Positions 26,243 to 35,065 are shown, counted from the stretch's first letter. The stretch is DNA of 64,000 bases from SCTM01 sp965279655 (GCA_965279655.1 OZ257255.1:2108001-2172000); one strand, 5' to 3'. The notes: generated by a model not told the origin, from the letters alone. Program-made: numbers and translations.

Positions 26243-26494
26243 TTACCGCCGCTGCGACCAGCCGGGGGATTTCATGTCGCCAGACCACACCAGCGTCACG
26301 GCGCAGGTGTCGCAGACGAACTCGGCGGTATTGTTCACTTGGTCGCGCGAGCTCTCTTGAAGCGCAGCGTGCGGACTCTCGATGCGGCTCTTGCAGATCT
26401 GGAGTTGGCAGGCCGCGCACCGGACTTTCGCCCGGATCGGCAGATTCAGCGGCCCTTCGAAAACGGGTTTCATGCTCGGTACGATGCGTGACAT
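26243..26494 (-). CDS. Small zinc-ribbon-like protein
   Basis: An 83-residue protein with two cysteine pairs, C-A-A-C (about residues 27-30) and C-D-T-C (about 60-63), plus C34, a layout that could bind one zinc ion. No signal peptide, and no family recognised. The ATG has a GGGGG stretch upstream. It stands alone between two transcription units, on the strand of the GT9-like gene but 135 bases upstream of it. It could be a nucleic-acid or protein-binding adaptor. The short length keeps confidence moderate. Confidence 0.5.
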   Translation of the reverse strand: MSRIVPSMKPVFEGPLNLPIRAKVRCAACQLQICKSRIESPHAALQESSRDQVNNTAEFVCDTCAVTLVWSGDMKSPGWSQRR

Positions 26495-26686
26495 GGGCTG
26501 CCCCCGTGAGTGCTACATGACAAGAAGCGGGACCGTAGCAGCGGCGTACATGCGCACAAGATCGCGCGCGTTTCCAGCCGTGCTTTGTCACAACCCATCA
26601 CAAATAACGCCGCCCGGTTGACATTTGTCGCCACTTTGCACTTGGCCCCCACCTTGCTTTAAGCTGGCCACGGGGGAGGACACACC

Positions 26687-27646
26687 ATGAAGCGAATTCT
26701 CATCGGGGCGGCCGCTTGCCTTGTACTCGGCGCCACCGCGTTCGCGCTGGCCGCCCGGAGCGGCGCACTCAACCCAAACGAAGCGGAACTGCGCGCGAAA
26801 TACATGCTGCCCACCTCGAAAATGATCGAGATCGACGGGACGCCAGTCCACTACGCCGACGAAGGTCAAGGCGACGTGATCATTCTCGTACACGGAACGT
26901 TCGGAAGCCTGCGCATGTGGGGGCCGTGGGTCGCGGTGTTGAAAGACAACTACCGCGTCATCCGCTTCGATCGCCCGCAGTTCGGCCTATCCGGCCCCGA
27001 TCCAAAGAATCGTTACGGGTGGGTGCGCGAAGCCGAGATCATCGAAGGCCTGGTCGCACGGCTTGGCCTGGAGAAATTCTACATGGGCGCGACGTCGAGC
27101 GGCGGGCAGTCGGTGACGCCTTATGCCGCCAAGCACCCGGAGCAGATCAAGGGCCTGGTGCTGTCCAACATCCAGGTGAAGGCGGGGGTCGCCGATCCCT
27201 ACCGCAACACATGGTTCGTGCGGCAAAGCCGCAAGGCGGCGGCGATGCTGAACGGCTGGCATCCGGAAGCGGAGTGGCGCGACGTGCTGAAGCGCAACAT
27301 CGTGAAACACGACCGGATCAGCGATGCGCTGGTGACCGAGTACACGCAGCTCAACAATCGGCCGGCCTCCTACCTCGCCACCCTCGCGCCCCGACCGCCC
27401 GCCGTGCAGACGGAAGCCGACCTCGCCAAGATCACCGCGCCGACACTGCTGTTGTGGTCGGAGGAAGATTCGGAGCGTCCGCCGCATCCCGATACGGACG
27501 ACGCCATGGCCGCGTCGGCGGCGGCGGACAAGTCGGTTGTGATCATCCCACAGTGTGAGCACATGATGCCGCTCGACTGCGGACCCGAGAGCGCCGCGGC
27601 GGCGAAGGCATTTTTCGATCGCGTCAGCGCCGCGCAGTCACACTGA
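26687..27646 (+). CDS. Membrane-anchored or secreted alpha/beta hydrolase
   Basis: A 319-residue enzyme with a signal anchor (about 1-24) and an alpha/beta-hydrolase fold. The oxyanion-side motif 'LVHGTFGS' is at about 67, the nucleophile region is 'GATSSGGQ' (Ser137 or Ser138), and an acidic residue in 'WSEEDSE' and His in 'CEHMMP' complete a plausible triad. The nucleophile elbow has Ala where most families have Gly. Likely an esterase or amidase-type hydrolase; substrate unknown. The 3' end overlaps the convergent gene 27624-28016 by 23 bases. The start is marked by a GGGAGG ribosome site. Confidence 0.83.
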   Translation: MKRILIGAAACLVLGATAFALAARSGALNPNEAELRAKYMLPTSKMIEIDGTPVHYADEGQGDVIILVHGTFGSLRMWGPWVAVLKDNYRVIRFDRPQFGLSGPDPKNRYGWVREAEIIEGLVARLGLEKFYMGATSSGGQSVTPYAAKHPEQIKGLVLSNIQVKAGVADPYRNTWFVRQSRKAAAMLNGWHPEAEWRDVLKRNIVKHDRISDALVTEYTQLNNRPASYLATLAPRPPAVQTEADLAKITAPTLLLWSEEDSERPPHPDTDDAMAASAAADKSVVIIPQCEHMMPLDCGPESAAAAKAFFDRVSAAQSH

Positions 27647-28016
27647 CAGCATCGATGACGTAGTTCGGCGACGCCCCCGCCGTCCCAGCCCACCACAGGC
27701 GACCGGAGATCGTCACGGCATCTCCGGCGCGCGCGGCTTGAGCAACGAGGGGTTCGATGTCCTTGGATGCCGCGCGAACCTGGAACGCGCGCTCTACACT
27801 GGTGATCGGCTCGATCACATTGGCGACTTGAGCAACGACAGTGACGGGAGCGTCTAGATTCAAGATCGCAGGCCCCGCCCCGTCCGGGGTCGACAGGCGT
27901 CCGGCCAGTTCCACGGGCGTGCCGTCGGCCGAGATAATCCCACCTTGCGCTCGCACGGCGGGCGCCGCCAGAAGCACAAGTATCGCGAGACCAACCCGTT
28001 GCACCGCAGAAATCAT
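27624..28016 (-). CDS. Small secreted protein, possibly DUF4431-like
   Basis: A 130-residue protein with a signal peptide (about 1-23) followed by an OB-like or beta-rich domain: 'ELAGRLSTPDGAGPAILNLDAPVTVV' and a closing 'DAVTISGRLWWAGT'. That order of a ligand-binding-like strand set and a 'V.ISG.L' ending resembles DUF4431 proteins, but the match is only by eye. It overlaps the end of the convergent hydrolase gene by 23 bases. Function unknown. Confidence 0.6.
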   Translation of the reverse strand: MISAVQRVGLAILVLLAAPAVRAQGGIISADGTPVELAGRLSTPDGAGPAILNLDAPVTVVAQVANVIEPITSVERAFQVRAASKDIEPLVAQAARAGDAVTISGRLWWAGTAGASPNYVIDAVSVTARR

Positions 28017-28124
28017 GCGGAATTATTGGCACAGTTCGGCTTTTGAGACGAAGCCACATTCGCGCGCACCCAGGGCCGCCGCCCGTTATGCTGTCGCAGC
28101 CCCGACTTAGTCTGGAGAACACCG

Positions 28125-29141
28125 ATGTCCCTGCGCATTCTCACGCTCATCGGCCTCCTGGCGCTGCTCGCCGCGCCGGTGGACGCCTTCGCCGCGGACG
28201 CGGGAAAGGCAGCCTCAACCGCGCGCAACGGTCAGAAGGTGAGCCCCACACCGTCAAAAGACCGCGGGGTGGTGTTCCAGGAATGCAAGGACTGTCCCGT
28301 CATGACAGTCGTCCCGGCAGGCCAATACATGATGGGGTCGGCCGATACGGACGGCGCCGCCTACAATAAGGAGGAGAGCCCGCAACATGCGGTGACGATC
28401 CCCGCCCCGTTCGCAGCCGGGATCTACCCCGTCACCCGCGGCGAGTTCGCCGCCTTCATCAAAGCCACGGGCTATCAGATCCCTCCGGCCTGCGGAGTGT
28501 TCACGATCCCGTACGTCCAGGGTCAGCAAAAATTTCACGTCGACCCCAAGGGCGGCTGGAGCAACCCCAACTACGCGCAGACCGATGACGATCCGGTCGT
28601 GTGCGTGAGCTGGACCGATGCCCACGCCTATCTCGACTGGGTGAACAAGCAGGCGACCAAGGGCAAGAAGAGAGCGAAATCCCCCTATCGCCTACTGACG
28701 GAAGCCGAGTGGGAATACGTCGCGCGCGCGGGCACTACCACGCGCTACTTCTGGGGCGACGACCGCAATCAAGCCTGCCGCTACGCCAATGGCGGCGACC
28801 TGACCGGCAAGAAGGTGAGCCCGGACTGGGTCGTGGGCGATTGCGAGGACGGCTACGTCACGACGTCGCCGGTCGGCAAGTTCCTGCCAAACCCGTGGGG
28901 ACTTTACGACATCGTCGGCAATGCCTGGCAGTGGGTGGAAGACTGCTGGATCGATAACTACAACGGCGCCCCCAGCGACGGGTCGGCCCGACTCACTGCG
29001 GGCTGCCCGGTGCACACGGCGCGCGGCGGCTCCTGGCGCTTCGACCCCATCCGCGGCTTGCGCTCCGCCAGCCGCGGCATGGACGACACGCCCGCCCATT
29101 TCGCGAGCGTCGGATTCCGCGTCGCGCGAACGCTGGAGTAA
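28125..29141 (+). CDS. Secreted FGE-fold (SUMF1-like) protein, second paralog
   Basis: A 338-residue protein with a signal peptide (about 1-24) and a full FGE fold: 'CKDCPVMTVVPAGQYMMG' (the same Cys-x2-Cys opening as the paralog at 18674), 'YPVTRGEFAAF', 'YRLLTEAEWEYVARAG', 'YDIVGNAWQWVEDC' and 'SVGFRVAR'. After 'ARGGSW' comes 'RFDPIRGLRSASRG' with no cysteine, so the copper site of true formylglycine-generating enzymes is missing and sulfatase activation is unlikely. It lacks the coiled-coil spacer of the paralog. No sulfatase gene is in the window. Possibly a ligand- or glycan-binding envelope protein. Confidence 0.88.
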   Translation: MSLRILTLIGLLALLAAPVDAFAADAGKAASTARNGQKVSPTPSKDRGVVFQECKDCPVMTVVPAGQYMMGSADTDGAAYNKEESPQHAVTIPAPFAAGIYPVTRGEFAAFIKATGYQIPPACGVFTIPYVQGQQKFHVDPKGGWSNPNYAQTDDDPVVCVSWTDAHAYLDWVNKQATKGKKRAKSPYRLLTEAEWEYVARAGTTTRYFWGDDRNQACRYANGGDLTGKKVSPDWVVGDCEDGYVTTSPVGKFLPNPWGLYDIVGNAWQWVEDCWIDNYNGAPSDGSARLTAGCPVHTARGGSWRFDPIRGLRSASRGMDDTPAHFASVGFRVARTLE

Positions 29142-29147
29142 TCGGCG

Positions 29148-30302
29148 CTATTTCGGCGTAAAGCTCATCTCGACGCCGCGCAACGCGTAGTCCCAGTGGT
29201 TCTTGACCTTCTGGAACATGGTCTTCTCCAGATAGAGCCAGGGATCTTCGCCGTTGTGTTCTTTCTGGTAGATGGCCTTGTAGTCCGCCACCCAGTTCTT
29301 GCCGTTCACCCAGTCGTCGACCATGTGGTAGACCTTAGCGTTGTAGACCATGCGGAACATCGCACCGGCGTTGATCGAGGTGTCGGTGCGCACGTCGCCG
29401 TTCATCATTAAGCCAGGATACGGAACGGTGAAGGCTTCCGGGCTGCCGAGCGGCAGGGACGGCTTGGGTTCATTCGCCGCCGGCGCGATCGTCGTCACGA
29501 CCGTGTACCCACGATACCCTTTGATCCGGCGCAGAACGGAATAGACGTCACGCTCGTAGTTCTTCAGGAACGAGTCCAGTTCGCCCGGACGCACGTCCCA
29601 GCCTTCCTCGGTGATGTTGAGCGGACCGCCGTGGGGCTCGAGATTTAGGCCGCCGGAATCCTTCGCCAATCCTTTCGCTGGATAGGCGGAGGGGTCGTAG
29701 CCGGTCTGAACCATGCGGTATTGCGCAGTCCAGACATTGTCGGTGAGCGGATAAACCGTCTTGGACAGGTGATCGGCCAGCGACGCCCCGCCATGGGCGT
29801 CGGCATAGAGCTTCTCCATCGCCTTCTGGAAGCCGGCGACGTCCTTCCATGTCTGGAGGTGATGGACGATGCGAACGTTGTAGGTCTGGCCCATTACCGC
29901 GCCCACATTCGCCAGGCGTTCGGTGCGGATTGTGCCGTTCAGATAGATCGACGGGTGAGGCGAGATGAACTTATAGCGTCGGGTGGCGAAAGCTTCCGGC
30001 GTCACAGTGTCGCCCGGTTGGGCCGGCATGGTGGTCCAGACAATGTAGCCGCGATAGCCCGGCGTCTGTCGGGCGAGCGCGTATATCTCTTTGCGGTACG
30101 CGTCCACGAACTCGGTCAGCTTGCCGTCCTTGACCAGCCAGTTCTCCTCAAACCAGCCGACCCCGGCGGGATGAAGGCTGAGATTGAGCCCTTCGGTATC
30201 CGCCGCCTGGATTTGGCGCGGCCCGAAGCCAAGCACCAACAACAGAGCGAGGCCCATCAACCGCAGGTACACGGTCGCCGACGAAACCACATTGGCAGAC
30301 AT
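29148..30302 (-). CDS. Secreted protein of two tandem alpha+beta domains
   Basis: A 384-residue protein with a signal peptide (about 1-33) and two homologous halves of about 160 residues each. Each half opens with 'GLNL' and a Pro/His stretch, has a Trp-rich acidic segment, then 'GYRGYIVWTT' or 'GYRGYTVVTT', 'PEAF', 'NGTIRTE' or 'NGDVRTD', 'QTYNVRIVHHLQTW' or 'MVYNAKVYHMVDDW', and a final Lys/Trp-rich segment. The fold looks like dimeric alpha/beta-barrel (EthD/ABM-like) proteins, joined here in one chain; this is inference. ATG 30302 has a GAGGGAGGAGGA ribosome site; the frame runs upstream to 30482 without support. Not recognised as a named family. Confidence 0.75.
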   Translation of the reverse strand: MSANVVSSATVYLRLMGLALLLVLGFGPRQIQAADTEGLNLSLHPAGVGWFEENWLVKDGKLTEFVDAYRKEIYALARQTPGYRGYIVWTTMPAQPGDTVTPEAFATRRYKFISPHPSIYLNGTIRTERLANVGAVMGQTYNVRIVHHLQTWKDVAGFQKAMEKLYADAHGGASLADHLSKTVYPLTDNVWTAQYRMVQTGYDPSAYPAKGLAKDSGGLNLEPHGGPLNITEEGWDVRPGELDSFLKNYERDVYSVLRRIKGYRGYTVVTTIAPAANEPKPSLPLGSPEAFTVPYPGLMMNGDVRTDTSINAGAMFRMVYNAKVYHMVDDWVNGKNWVADYKAIYQKEHNGEDPWLYLEKTMFQKVKNHWDYALRGVEMSFTPK

Positions 30303-30433
30303 GCTGTTGTCCTCCTCCCTCAATATCCCCAACAGGATACGCCCGGAGCCGCCGCAAGCACCATCGATTCCAGACGTTTCATTGTGCGGGGCGGCGCGTA
30401 ATATTGGGACTGCGCTGCGTACCTGGGGGACAG

Positions 30434-32722
30434 ATGACACGCGCGAAAGACCGGCAGTCACCGTATCGCGTGCTGACATCATCCTACGCCATCGCCCTGT
30501 CGGTGGCCGCGTTGCTGTTCGTGGGCGCCTACTTCGTTCTCGGCAATGCCATCGCCGAACAGCGCGAAGTGGCCGCTGCCGTCGATCTCACCGGCAAGCA
30601 GCGGATGCTGGCCCAGCGCATCGCGTGGTTGGCGGACCGCTATGCCGAGCGCGGCGATTCCCTCGCGCGCCCGCAATTGCAGGCCGCCGCAGCGGAAATG
30701 TCGGCGATCTCGGATCGGCTCCGCACCGGCCGCCTCGGGCCGCAGGCCACGATCGAGGTTCCGCGCGAGGTCGAAGATATTTACAGCAGCCAGAACTTGA
30801 ATGAGCGCCTGCGCGCCTTCCTGACCAACGCGCGCGTGATCGCGTTCGCGGAAATCGCGCCCGGCGAAGGCGCGATGGAACGCCCGGTGCACGATGCCAT
30901 GACCTCGATCATGCTGGAGGCCGACGGACCGCTCCTGAACATCCTCGACGCCGTGGGCGCGGCATACGTGAAGGAATCGGATGCGCGCATCGCGCGTCTG
31001 CAGAAGAACCAGCGCATCACGCTCCTCGTCATCATCTTCACGCTCGTGGCGGAAGCGGTGTTCATCTTCCGGCCTTTGGTCGTGCAGGTGACGGACTATG
31101 TCGACGAGGTGCTGGAACATTCCCGCCGGGCCAGTTTGGCACGCCGCGCGGCGCAACAGGCCAGCGCGGCAAAGTCGACCTTCCTGTCGAGCATGAGCCA
31201 CGAGCTGCGAACGCCGATGACCGGGATCATGGGCATCTGCGACCTGCTGACGAGCAGTCCTCAAACGCCCGAGCAAGCGAAGATGACGCGCATGCTGCGG
31301 GAATCGGCCCAGATCTTGCTCGATCTGCTCAACGACATCCTCGACCTCGCCAAGGTCGAGGCCGGGCGATTGACCCTGGAAACAATCGACTTCGATCTCG
31401 CCAAGCTCCTTGCCGAGGTGCGCAACCTCTTCGACCCCGGCATGGCGGAAAAGGAACTCGCGTTCTCGCTCGAAGGCGCGGTGGAAGGACGCGACGTCTT
31501 CCGCGGCGATCAGAAGCATCTTCGCCAGATTCTGTGCAACCTCGTCGGCAATGCGATGAAGTTCACGGAAAAGGGCAGCGTGAGCGTGCGCTTCGTGCGC
31601 GACACCGATAAGGACGGACGCGTTCTGTTGCGCTTCTCCGTGGAAGATACCGGCGTCGGCATCTCCGATGATGGCCTGTCGCGGCTGTTCCGCAAGTTCG
31701 AGCAAGAAGACGAATCCACCGCGCGCCGCTACGGCGGTACGGGCCTGGGCCTCGCGATCTCCAAGCAACTCGTCGAAGCGATGGGCGGTGGGATCGAGGT
31801 GAAGAGCACGAAGGGCGCCGGCTCCACCTTCTCTTTCTATGTTCGCGTTGAGGCCGGCGATCCTGCCGCGGTGAAGGCGGCCACGGTCGCCACGCCGGCG
31901 CAAGCCGGGCGCGAACTCGGAGGACTCAACCTTAAAATCCTGCTGGCGGAAGACAACCTCACGACCCAGTTCATCATCGCACGCATGTTGACGATCTGGG
32001 GGCAGACGGTTGCCTCCGTCGCGGACGGCGGGGCGGCTGTGACGCGCGCGATGGATGAGAAGTTCGACCTAATCCTGATGGACATGCAGATGCCCGTGAT
32101 GGACGGCGACGAAGCAACCCGCCATATCCGGGAAGGCAACGGCGCATCCGCGGCCACCCCCGTTCTGGCGCTGACCGCGGACGGGATCGTGGAGCACCAC
32201 CAGCGCTATCTCGATGCCGGCTGCCGTGTGGTGCTGACAAAGCCGATCGTTTGGGGCGACCTCGCCCGCGCCATACGACAGCTCGCCGCAGGCGATGCCG
32301 GCATAATGCCCATTCTTGAGGACGGCGCCGACGTCGCACCGGGACCTTTGCCGGAGGCAGAGGCGCCACCGGAGAGCCCGGCTCCCGTACTCAATGCCGC
32401 GATATTCGGCGGCCTGAAGGACGTTCTTCCGCCAGAGGATTTCGCCCAAATCTTGAACCAACTCCTCGATGCCTTGCCGCAATACCGCGCCAGAATCGAG
32501 GAGCAACTAACCGCAGGCGACCATCAACAGGCCAAGCGCGCCGCCCACAAACTGCGCGGCGTTTGTGCCCAGATCGGCGCCGACGATGTGTCCCAACTCG
32601 CCGCGTGGATCGAAGAACAGTCGGCCGACGTCGCGGGGATCCGCGACGCCATGTCCCGTTTGGACGAGAAGATCGCGCGGCTTCGTGCGGCGATTCTGGA
32701 AACAACGTCCGCTCCCCGGTAA
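30434..32722 (+). CDS. Hybrid histidine kinase with PilJ-type sensor, receiver and Hpt
   Basis: A 762-residue inner-membrane sensor kinase. Order: membrane helix (about 15-38); a type IV pilus methyl-accepting/PilJ-N-like sensor ('AVDLTGKQRMLAQRIA', about 45-190); second helix (about 195-215); HisKA with His256 in SHELRTP; HATPase (about 355-475) with N and G boxes; receiver domain with phospho-Asp550 (LMDMQMPVMDG); and a C-terminal Hpt domain with His705 (AHKLRG). It is a full phosphorelay that still needs a separate response regulator, and none is adjacent. ATG 30434 is preceded by GGGGGA. Followed by a kinase relic on the same strand. Confidence 0.92.
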   Translation: MTRAKDRQSPYRVLTSSYAIALSVAALLFVGAYFVLGNAIAEQREVAAAVDLTGKQRMLAQRIAWLADRYAERGDSLARPQLQAAAAEMSAISDRLRTGRLGPQATIEVPREVEDIYSSQNLNERLRAFLTNARVIAFAEIAPGEGAMERPVHDAMTSIMLEADGPLLNILDAVGAAYVKESDARIARLQKNQRITLLVIIFTLVAEAVFIFRPLVVQVTDYVDEVLEHSRRASLARRAAQQASAAKSTFLSSMSHELRTPMTGIMGICDLLTSSPQTPEQAKMTRMLRESAQILLDLLNDILDLAKVEAGRLTLETIDFDLAKLLAEVRNLFDPGMAEKELAFSLEGAVEGRDVFRGDQKHLRQILCNLVGNAMKFTEKGSVSVRFVRDTDKDGRVLLRFSVEDTGVGISDDGLSRLFRKFEQEDESTARRYGGTGLGLAISKQLVEAMGGGIEVKSTKGAGSTFSFYVRVEAGDPAAVKAATVATPAQAGRELGGLNLKILLAEDNLTTQFIIARMLTIWGQTVASVADGGAAVTRAMDEKFDLILMDMQMPVMDGDEATRHIREGNGASAATPVLALTADGIVEHHQRYLDAGCRVVLTKPIVWGDLARAIRQLAAGDAGIMPILEDGADVAPGPLPEAEAPPESPAPVLNAAIFGGLKDVLPPEDFAQILNQLLDALPQYRARIEEQLTAGDHQQAKRAAHKLRGVCAQIGADDVSQLAAWIEEQSADVAGIRDAMSRLDEKIARLRAAILETTSAPR

Positions 32723-32762
32723 CGATCCTCAAATTGCGCTTGCCGGGGGACATCTACTAGGA

Positions 32763-32886
32763 ACCCCGCATCCCCCACGACGCCTATCGGCCGACCTTCG
32801 TGAAGACGCTGATCATGGTGCCGGTGCTCGAGTCCCTCGCCCGCTCCGCCGGTTCGTCGATCCTGGCGGTACAGCACGCGCGCTAA
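32763..32886 (+). pseudogene. Relic resembling a GAF-linked kinase sensor segment
   Basis: A short open stretch without start codon, in frame from about 32767, encodes 'RIPHDAYRPTFVKTLIMVPV' and ends at a TAA (32884-32886). The motif, with its H-D-A-Y-R-P core and a 'MVPV' strand, resembles segments seen in GAF-type sensor domains of histidine kinases. The rest of any parent gene is absent, and the flanking hybrid kinase and DUF1993 genes are complete. I interpret it as a decayed remnant; a chance resemblance cannot be excluded. Confidence 0.4.
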
Positions 32887-32910
32887 CGCGCGCTGCATCG
32901 TCGGTTCGAA

Positions 32911-33414
32911 CTACCAGCCGAGGAAGTCGCGTTTGCCGACATCCACGCCGGCATGGCGGAGGATGGCGTAGGCCGTGGTTGCGTGGAAATAGAAGTTCGG
33001 GAATACCGACTTCCGGACGTAGTCCAGCCCCTGGAAACTGACCTCGCGCGGGCCGAACTTCATGGTGAGTTGTTTGTCTTCGGAGCCCACGAACTGCTCC
33101 GGCTTGAGGGTTTGCAGGAAAGCCTTCGTCTTGGCGATGCGGGCCTTGAGGTCATCCATGGTCGTTTCGGTGTCGGCGTAGCTCGGCACATCCACGCCGG
33201 TAAGCCGCGCCCCCATGCCCTTGACCTGATCGGTCATGATCTGGATCTGGCGGGAGAACGGCAGCATGTCCGCCGCCAGACGATAGTTAACCAGCACGGT
33301 CGGGTCGATTTTCTTCGCCGTGCAGTGGGCGAGCGCCTTATCGATCAGGGCGGAGACGTTGTCGAGGATCGCCAAGGTCTGCGGCACGCAGACCTCATAC
33401 ATGGAAAGGGCCAT
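32911..33414 (-). CDS. DUF1993 family protein
   Basis: A 167-residue protein of four-helix type: 'YEVCVPQTLAILDNVSALIDKALAHC', 'RLAADMLPFSRQIQIMTDQVKG', then 'PNFYFHATTAYAILRHAGVDVGKRDFLG'. The closing H-x-x-x-Y segment and this length are typical of DUF1993 proteins, which belong to the DinB-like fold and have no settled function. ATG 33414 has an AGGAG ribosome site; the open frame to 33465 lacks support. Monocistronic by appearance, between the kinase relic and the amidohydrolase gene on the same strand. Confidence 0.85.
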   Translation of the reverse strand: MALSMYEVCVPQTLAILDNVSALIDKALAHCTAKKIDPTVLVNYRLAADMLPFSRQIQIMTDQVKGMGARLTGVDVPSYADTETTMDDLKARIAKTKAFLQTLKPEQFVGSEDKQLTMKFGPREVSFQGLDYVRKSVFPNFYFHATTAYAILRHAGVDVGKRDFLGW

Positions 33415-33501
33415 TGGAACTCCTGTGAGGGTTAGGCGACGGACGTAGGTGCGCGCGCACCGCACCGCCAGCCTGGGACGATGAATATCTAGCGACGCGC
33501 T

Positions 33502-34878
33502 CTATTTCCGGCCGCGGGGTTGTTGCGGCGGTTCGCCGGAGCCGCGGTTTTTCTGGATATCGAGGGTGCTGAAGTCGATCTTCGCACCGCCCTTGTACAC
33601 GGCTGCGATGTTTTGGAAGTTCTTCACGTCCTGTGTGGGATCGCCGTTGAGCAACAACAGATCGGCGAGTTTGCCGCGCTGGATCGAACCCAGGTCCTTC
33701 TCCTTCGCGAGATAGATCGCGCCATTCAGTGTGACGATCTTGGTGAGATCGAGCAGCGGAATGCCAAGGCTATGGAGGAACGCGAGTTCCATATGAACCG
33801 TCGGGCCCCAGCCCCGGTCCGTGCCGAGCGCCAGGAGCCCGCCGAGGTCGAACAGCCTCTTGGCATTAGCCGGGCCGAAATTCGTCGTCGCCTTGAACTG
33901 GGCAGCCATGCCGCTCTTGACGTAGCGCTGCCGCTCCTCCCCCTTCTGCCGGGCGAGGATGTCCGCATCGACCGCTGCCTGGAACAGCGGTTCATCCAGG
34001 AACGATGCATCGTCCGCGATGCGCTCGATATACTTGAACACGATCATCGTGGTGGACACGGGAATGCGCCGGGTCGCCACGGCGCGGAGCAAGCCATCGG
34101 TGGCGGGGTAGCGGATGACGTGGGCGAACTCATCGATGCCGCCGTCGAGCGCGTCGTTGTAGTCCTCTTCCGAGGCCGCATGCACGGTGGTGCGAATGCC
34201 GTGCTCGTTCGCGGACCGGGTGACCTTCCTGAGGTTTTCCACCGAGATCACTGGATCGAGCGGCGCGAACACGCCATGGCGATCGATCAGCACCTTCTGG
34301 AGGTCGGGCTTACGCTGGGTCCAGTAGGCATCGAGCATCGGACCGTGTTTTTCCCAATCCGTCACCTTCAGGGAGTTCGGGCCGTCGCCGTAGCCGCCCG
34401 GCACCGTGATCGACGAACCGCTGGCGAAGATGCGCGGAGCGGTGATCTTGCCTGTGCGTTCTTCCTCGCGGATCGGGAAGATGTAGTCCGGGTTGTTGCC
34501 GGAATCGTAGACCGTGGTCACGCCGCTATAGAGATAGCCATGCAGCGCGACGATGCCCGTGCGGTGCGCGCCGGGCGCCTTGGGGTCGCGGATCGCGTTG
34601 GCGCCCAGATGGATGTGGGTGTCGATCAGGCCGGGCATGAGGAACTTGCCGGTGCCGTCGACAACATCCACGCCCGGCTCGTGCTTCAAGGGCCCTCCGG
34701 ACACCACCTCGATCCGGTCGCCTTTGACCAGGACCGAGGCGCCCGGCAGCGGCGCGGCGCCCGTACCGTCAATCAGTGTTACATTTTCGAACAGGAGATT
34801 CGCTGCGTGAGACGGAGCTGAAAACACTGCCGCGAGCGTCAAAAACATCACACCCACGTGCGCCGTAGTCGTCCGCAT
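33502..34878 (-). CDS. Secreted amidohydrolase (PF01979), island paralog 1
   Basis: A 458-residue metal-dependent hydrolase with a signal peptide (about 1-25). The HxH metal motif is in 'DTHIHLG', a candidate carbamylated Lys in 'LQKVLIDRHG', His ligands in 'TTVHAASEED' and 'EFAHVIRY', and the catalytic Asp in 'ALGTDRGWG'. The 'GYLYSGVTTVYDSGN' stretch fits the group of periplasmic peptidase or imidazolonepropionase-like amidohydrolases. It resembles the enzyme at 37556-38932 across its length. It is divergent from the TonB receptor gene, sharing a 187-base region with an inverted repeat. ATG 34878 has AGGGGA upstream; GTG 34893 is the alternative. The Pro/Arg-rich C-terminal tail is unusual. 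Confidence 0.88.
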   Translation of the reverse strand: MRTTTAHVGVMFLTLAAVFSAPSHAANLLFENVTLIDGTGAAPLPGASVLVKGDRIEVVSGGPLKHEPGVDVVDGTGKFLMPGLIDTHIHLGANAIRDPKAPGAHRTGIVALHGYLYSGVTTVYDSGNNPDYIFPIREEERTGKITAPRIFASGSSITVPGGYGDGPNSLKVTDWEKHGPMLDAYWTQRKPDLQKVLIDRHGVFAPLDPVISVENLRKVTRSANEHGIRTTVHAASEEDYNDALDGGIDEFAHVIRYPATDGLLRAVATRRIPVSTTMIVFKYIERIADDASFLDEPLFQAAVDADILARQKGEERQRYVKSGMAAQFKATTNFGPANAKRLFDLGGLLALGTDRGWGPTVHMELAFLHSLGIPLLDLTKIVTLNGAIYLAKEKDLGSIQRGKLADLLLLNGDPTQDVKNFQNIAAVYKGGAKIDFSTLDIQKNRGSGEPPQQPRGRK

Positions 34879-34946
34879 TGCGATCCCCTTCACTTCTGGG
34901 CGAAAAACGCGCGATTATAGCGCCGCGTTTAGCGGTGTCGTGGCGA

Positions 34947-34963
34947 CATTCCATTTTGGAATG
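34947..34963. promoter_or_regulatory. Candidate operator between amidohydrolase and TonB receptor genes
   Basis: Perfect 6-base arms CATTCC and GGAATG around ATTTT. The inner T and A are 11 bases apart, as in the LysR T-N11-A rule. It lies about 70 bases upstream of one start and about 100 upstream of the other, so it may control both divergent genes. Confidence 0.45.
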
Positions 34964-35065
34964 ACATTTTTCCTAAAATTCGTTTGCCGCTGCCGCGCTG
35001 CAACATGACCATTGGCCCTTGGGATCGTGCGCGATCCATGGGGCTCGAAGATTTCGGGGGAAATC

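Noticed and set aside
18674..29141. Calling the FGE-fold proteins sulfatase-modifying factors
   Set aside because: Both lack the two catalytic cysteines after the RGGS[YW] motif and no sulfatase is near.
30303..30482. Upstream extension of the tandem-domain protein frame
   Set aside because: No ribosome site or signal in the extension, while ATG 30302 has a very strong ribosome site followed by a signal peptide.
33520..34821. 433-codon open frame antisense to the first amidohydrolase
   Set aside because: Entirely inside a clear amidohydrolase gene on the other strand, with no domain or ribosome site.
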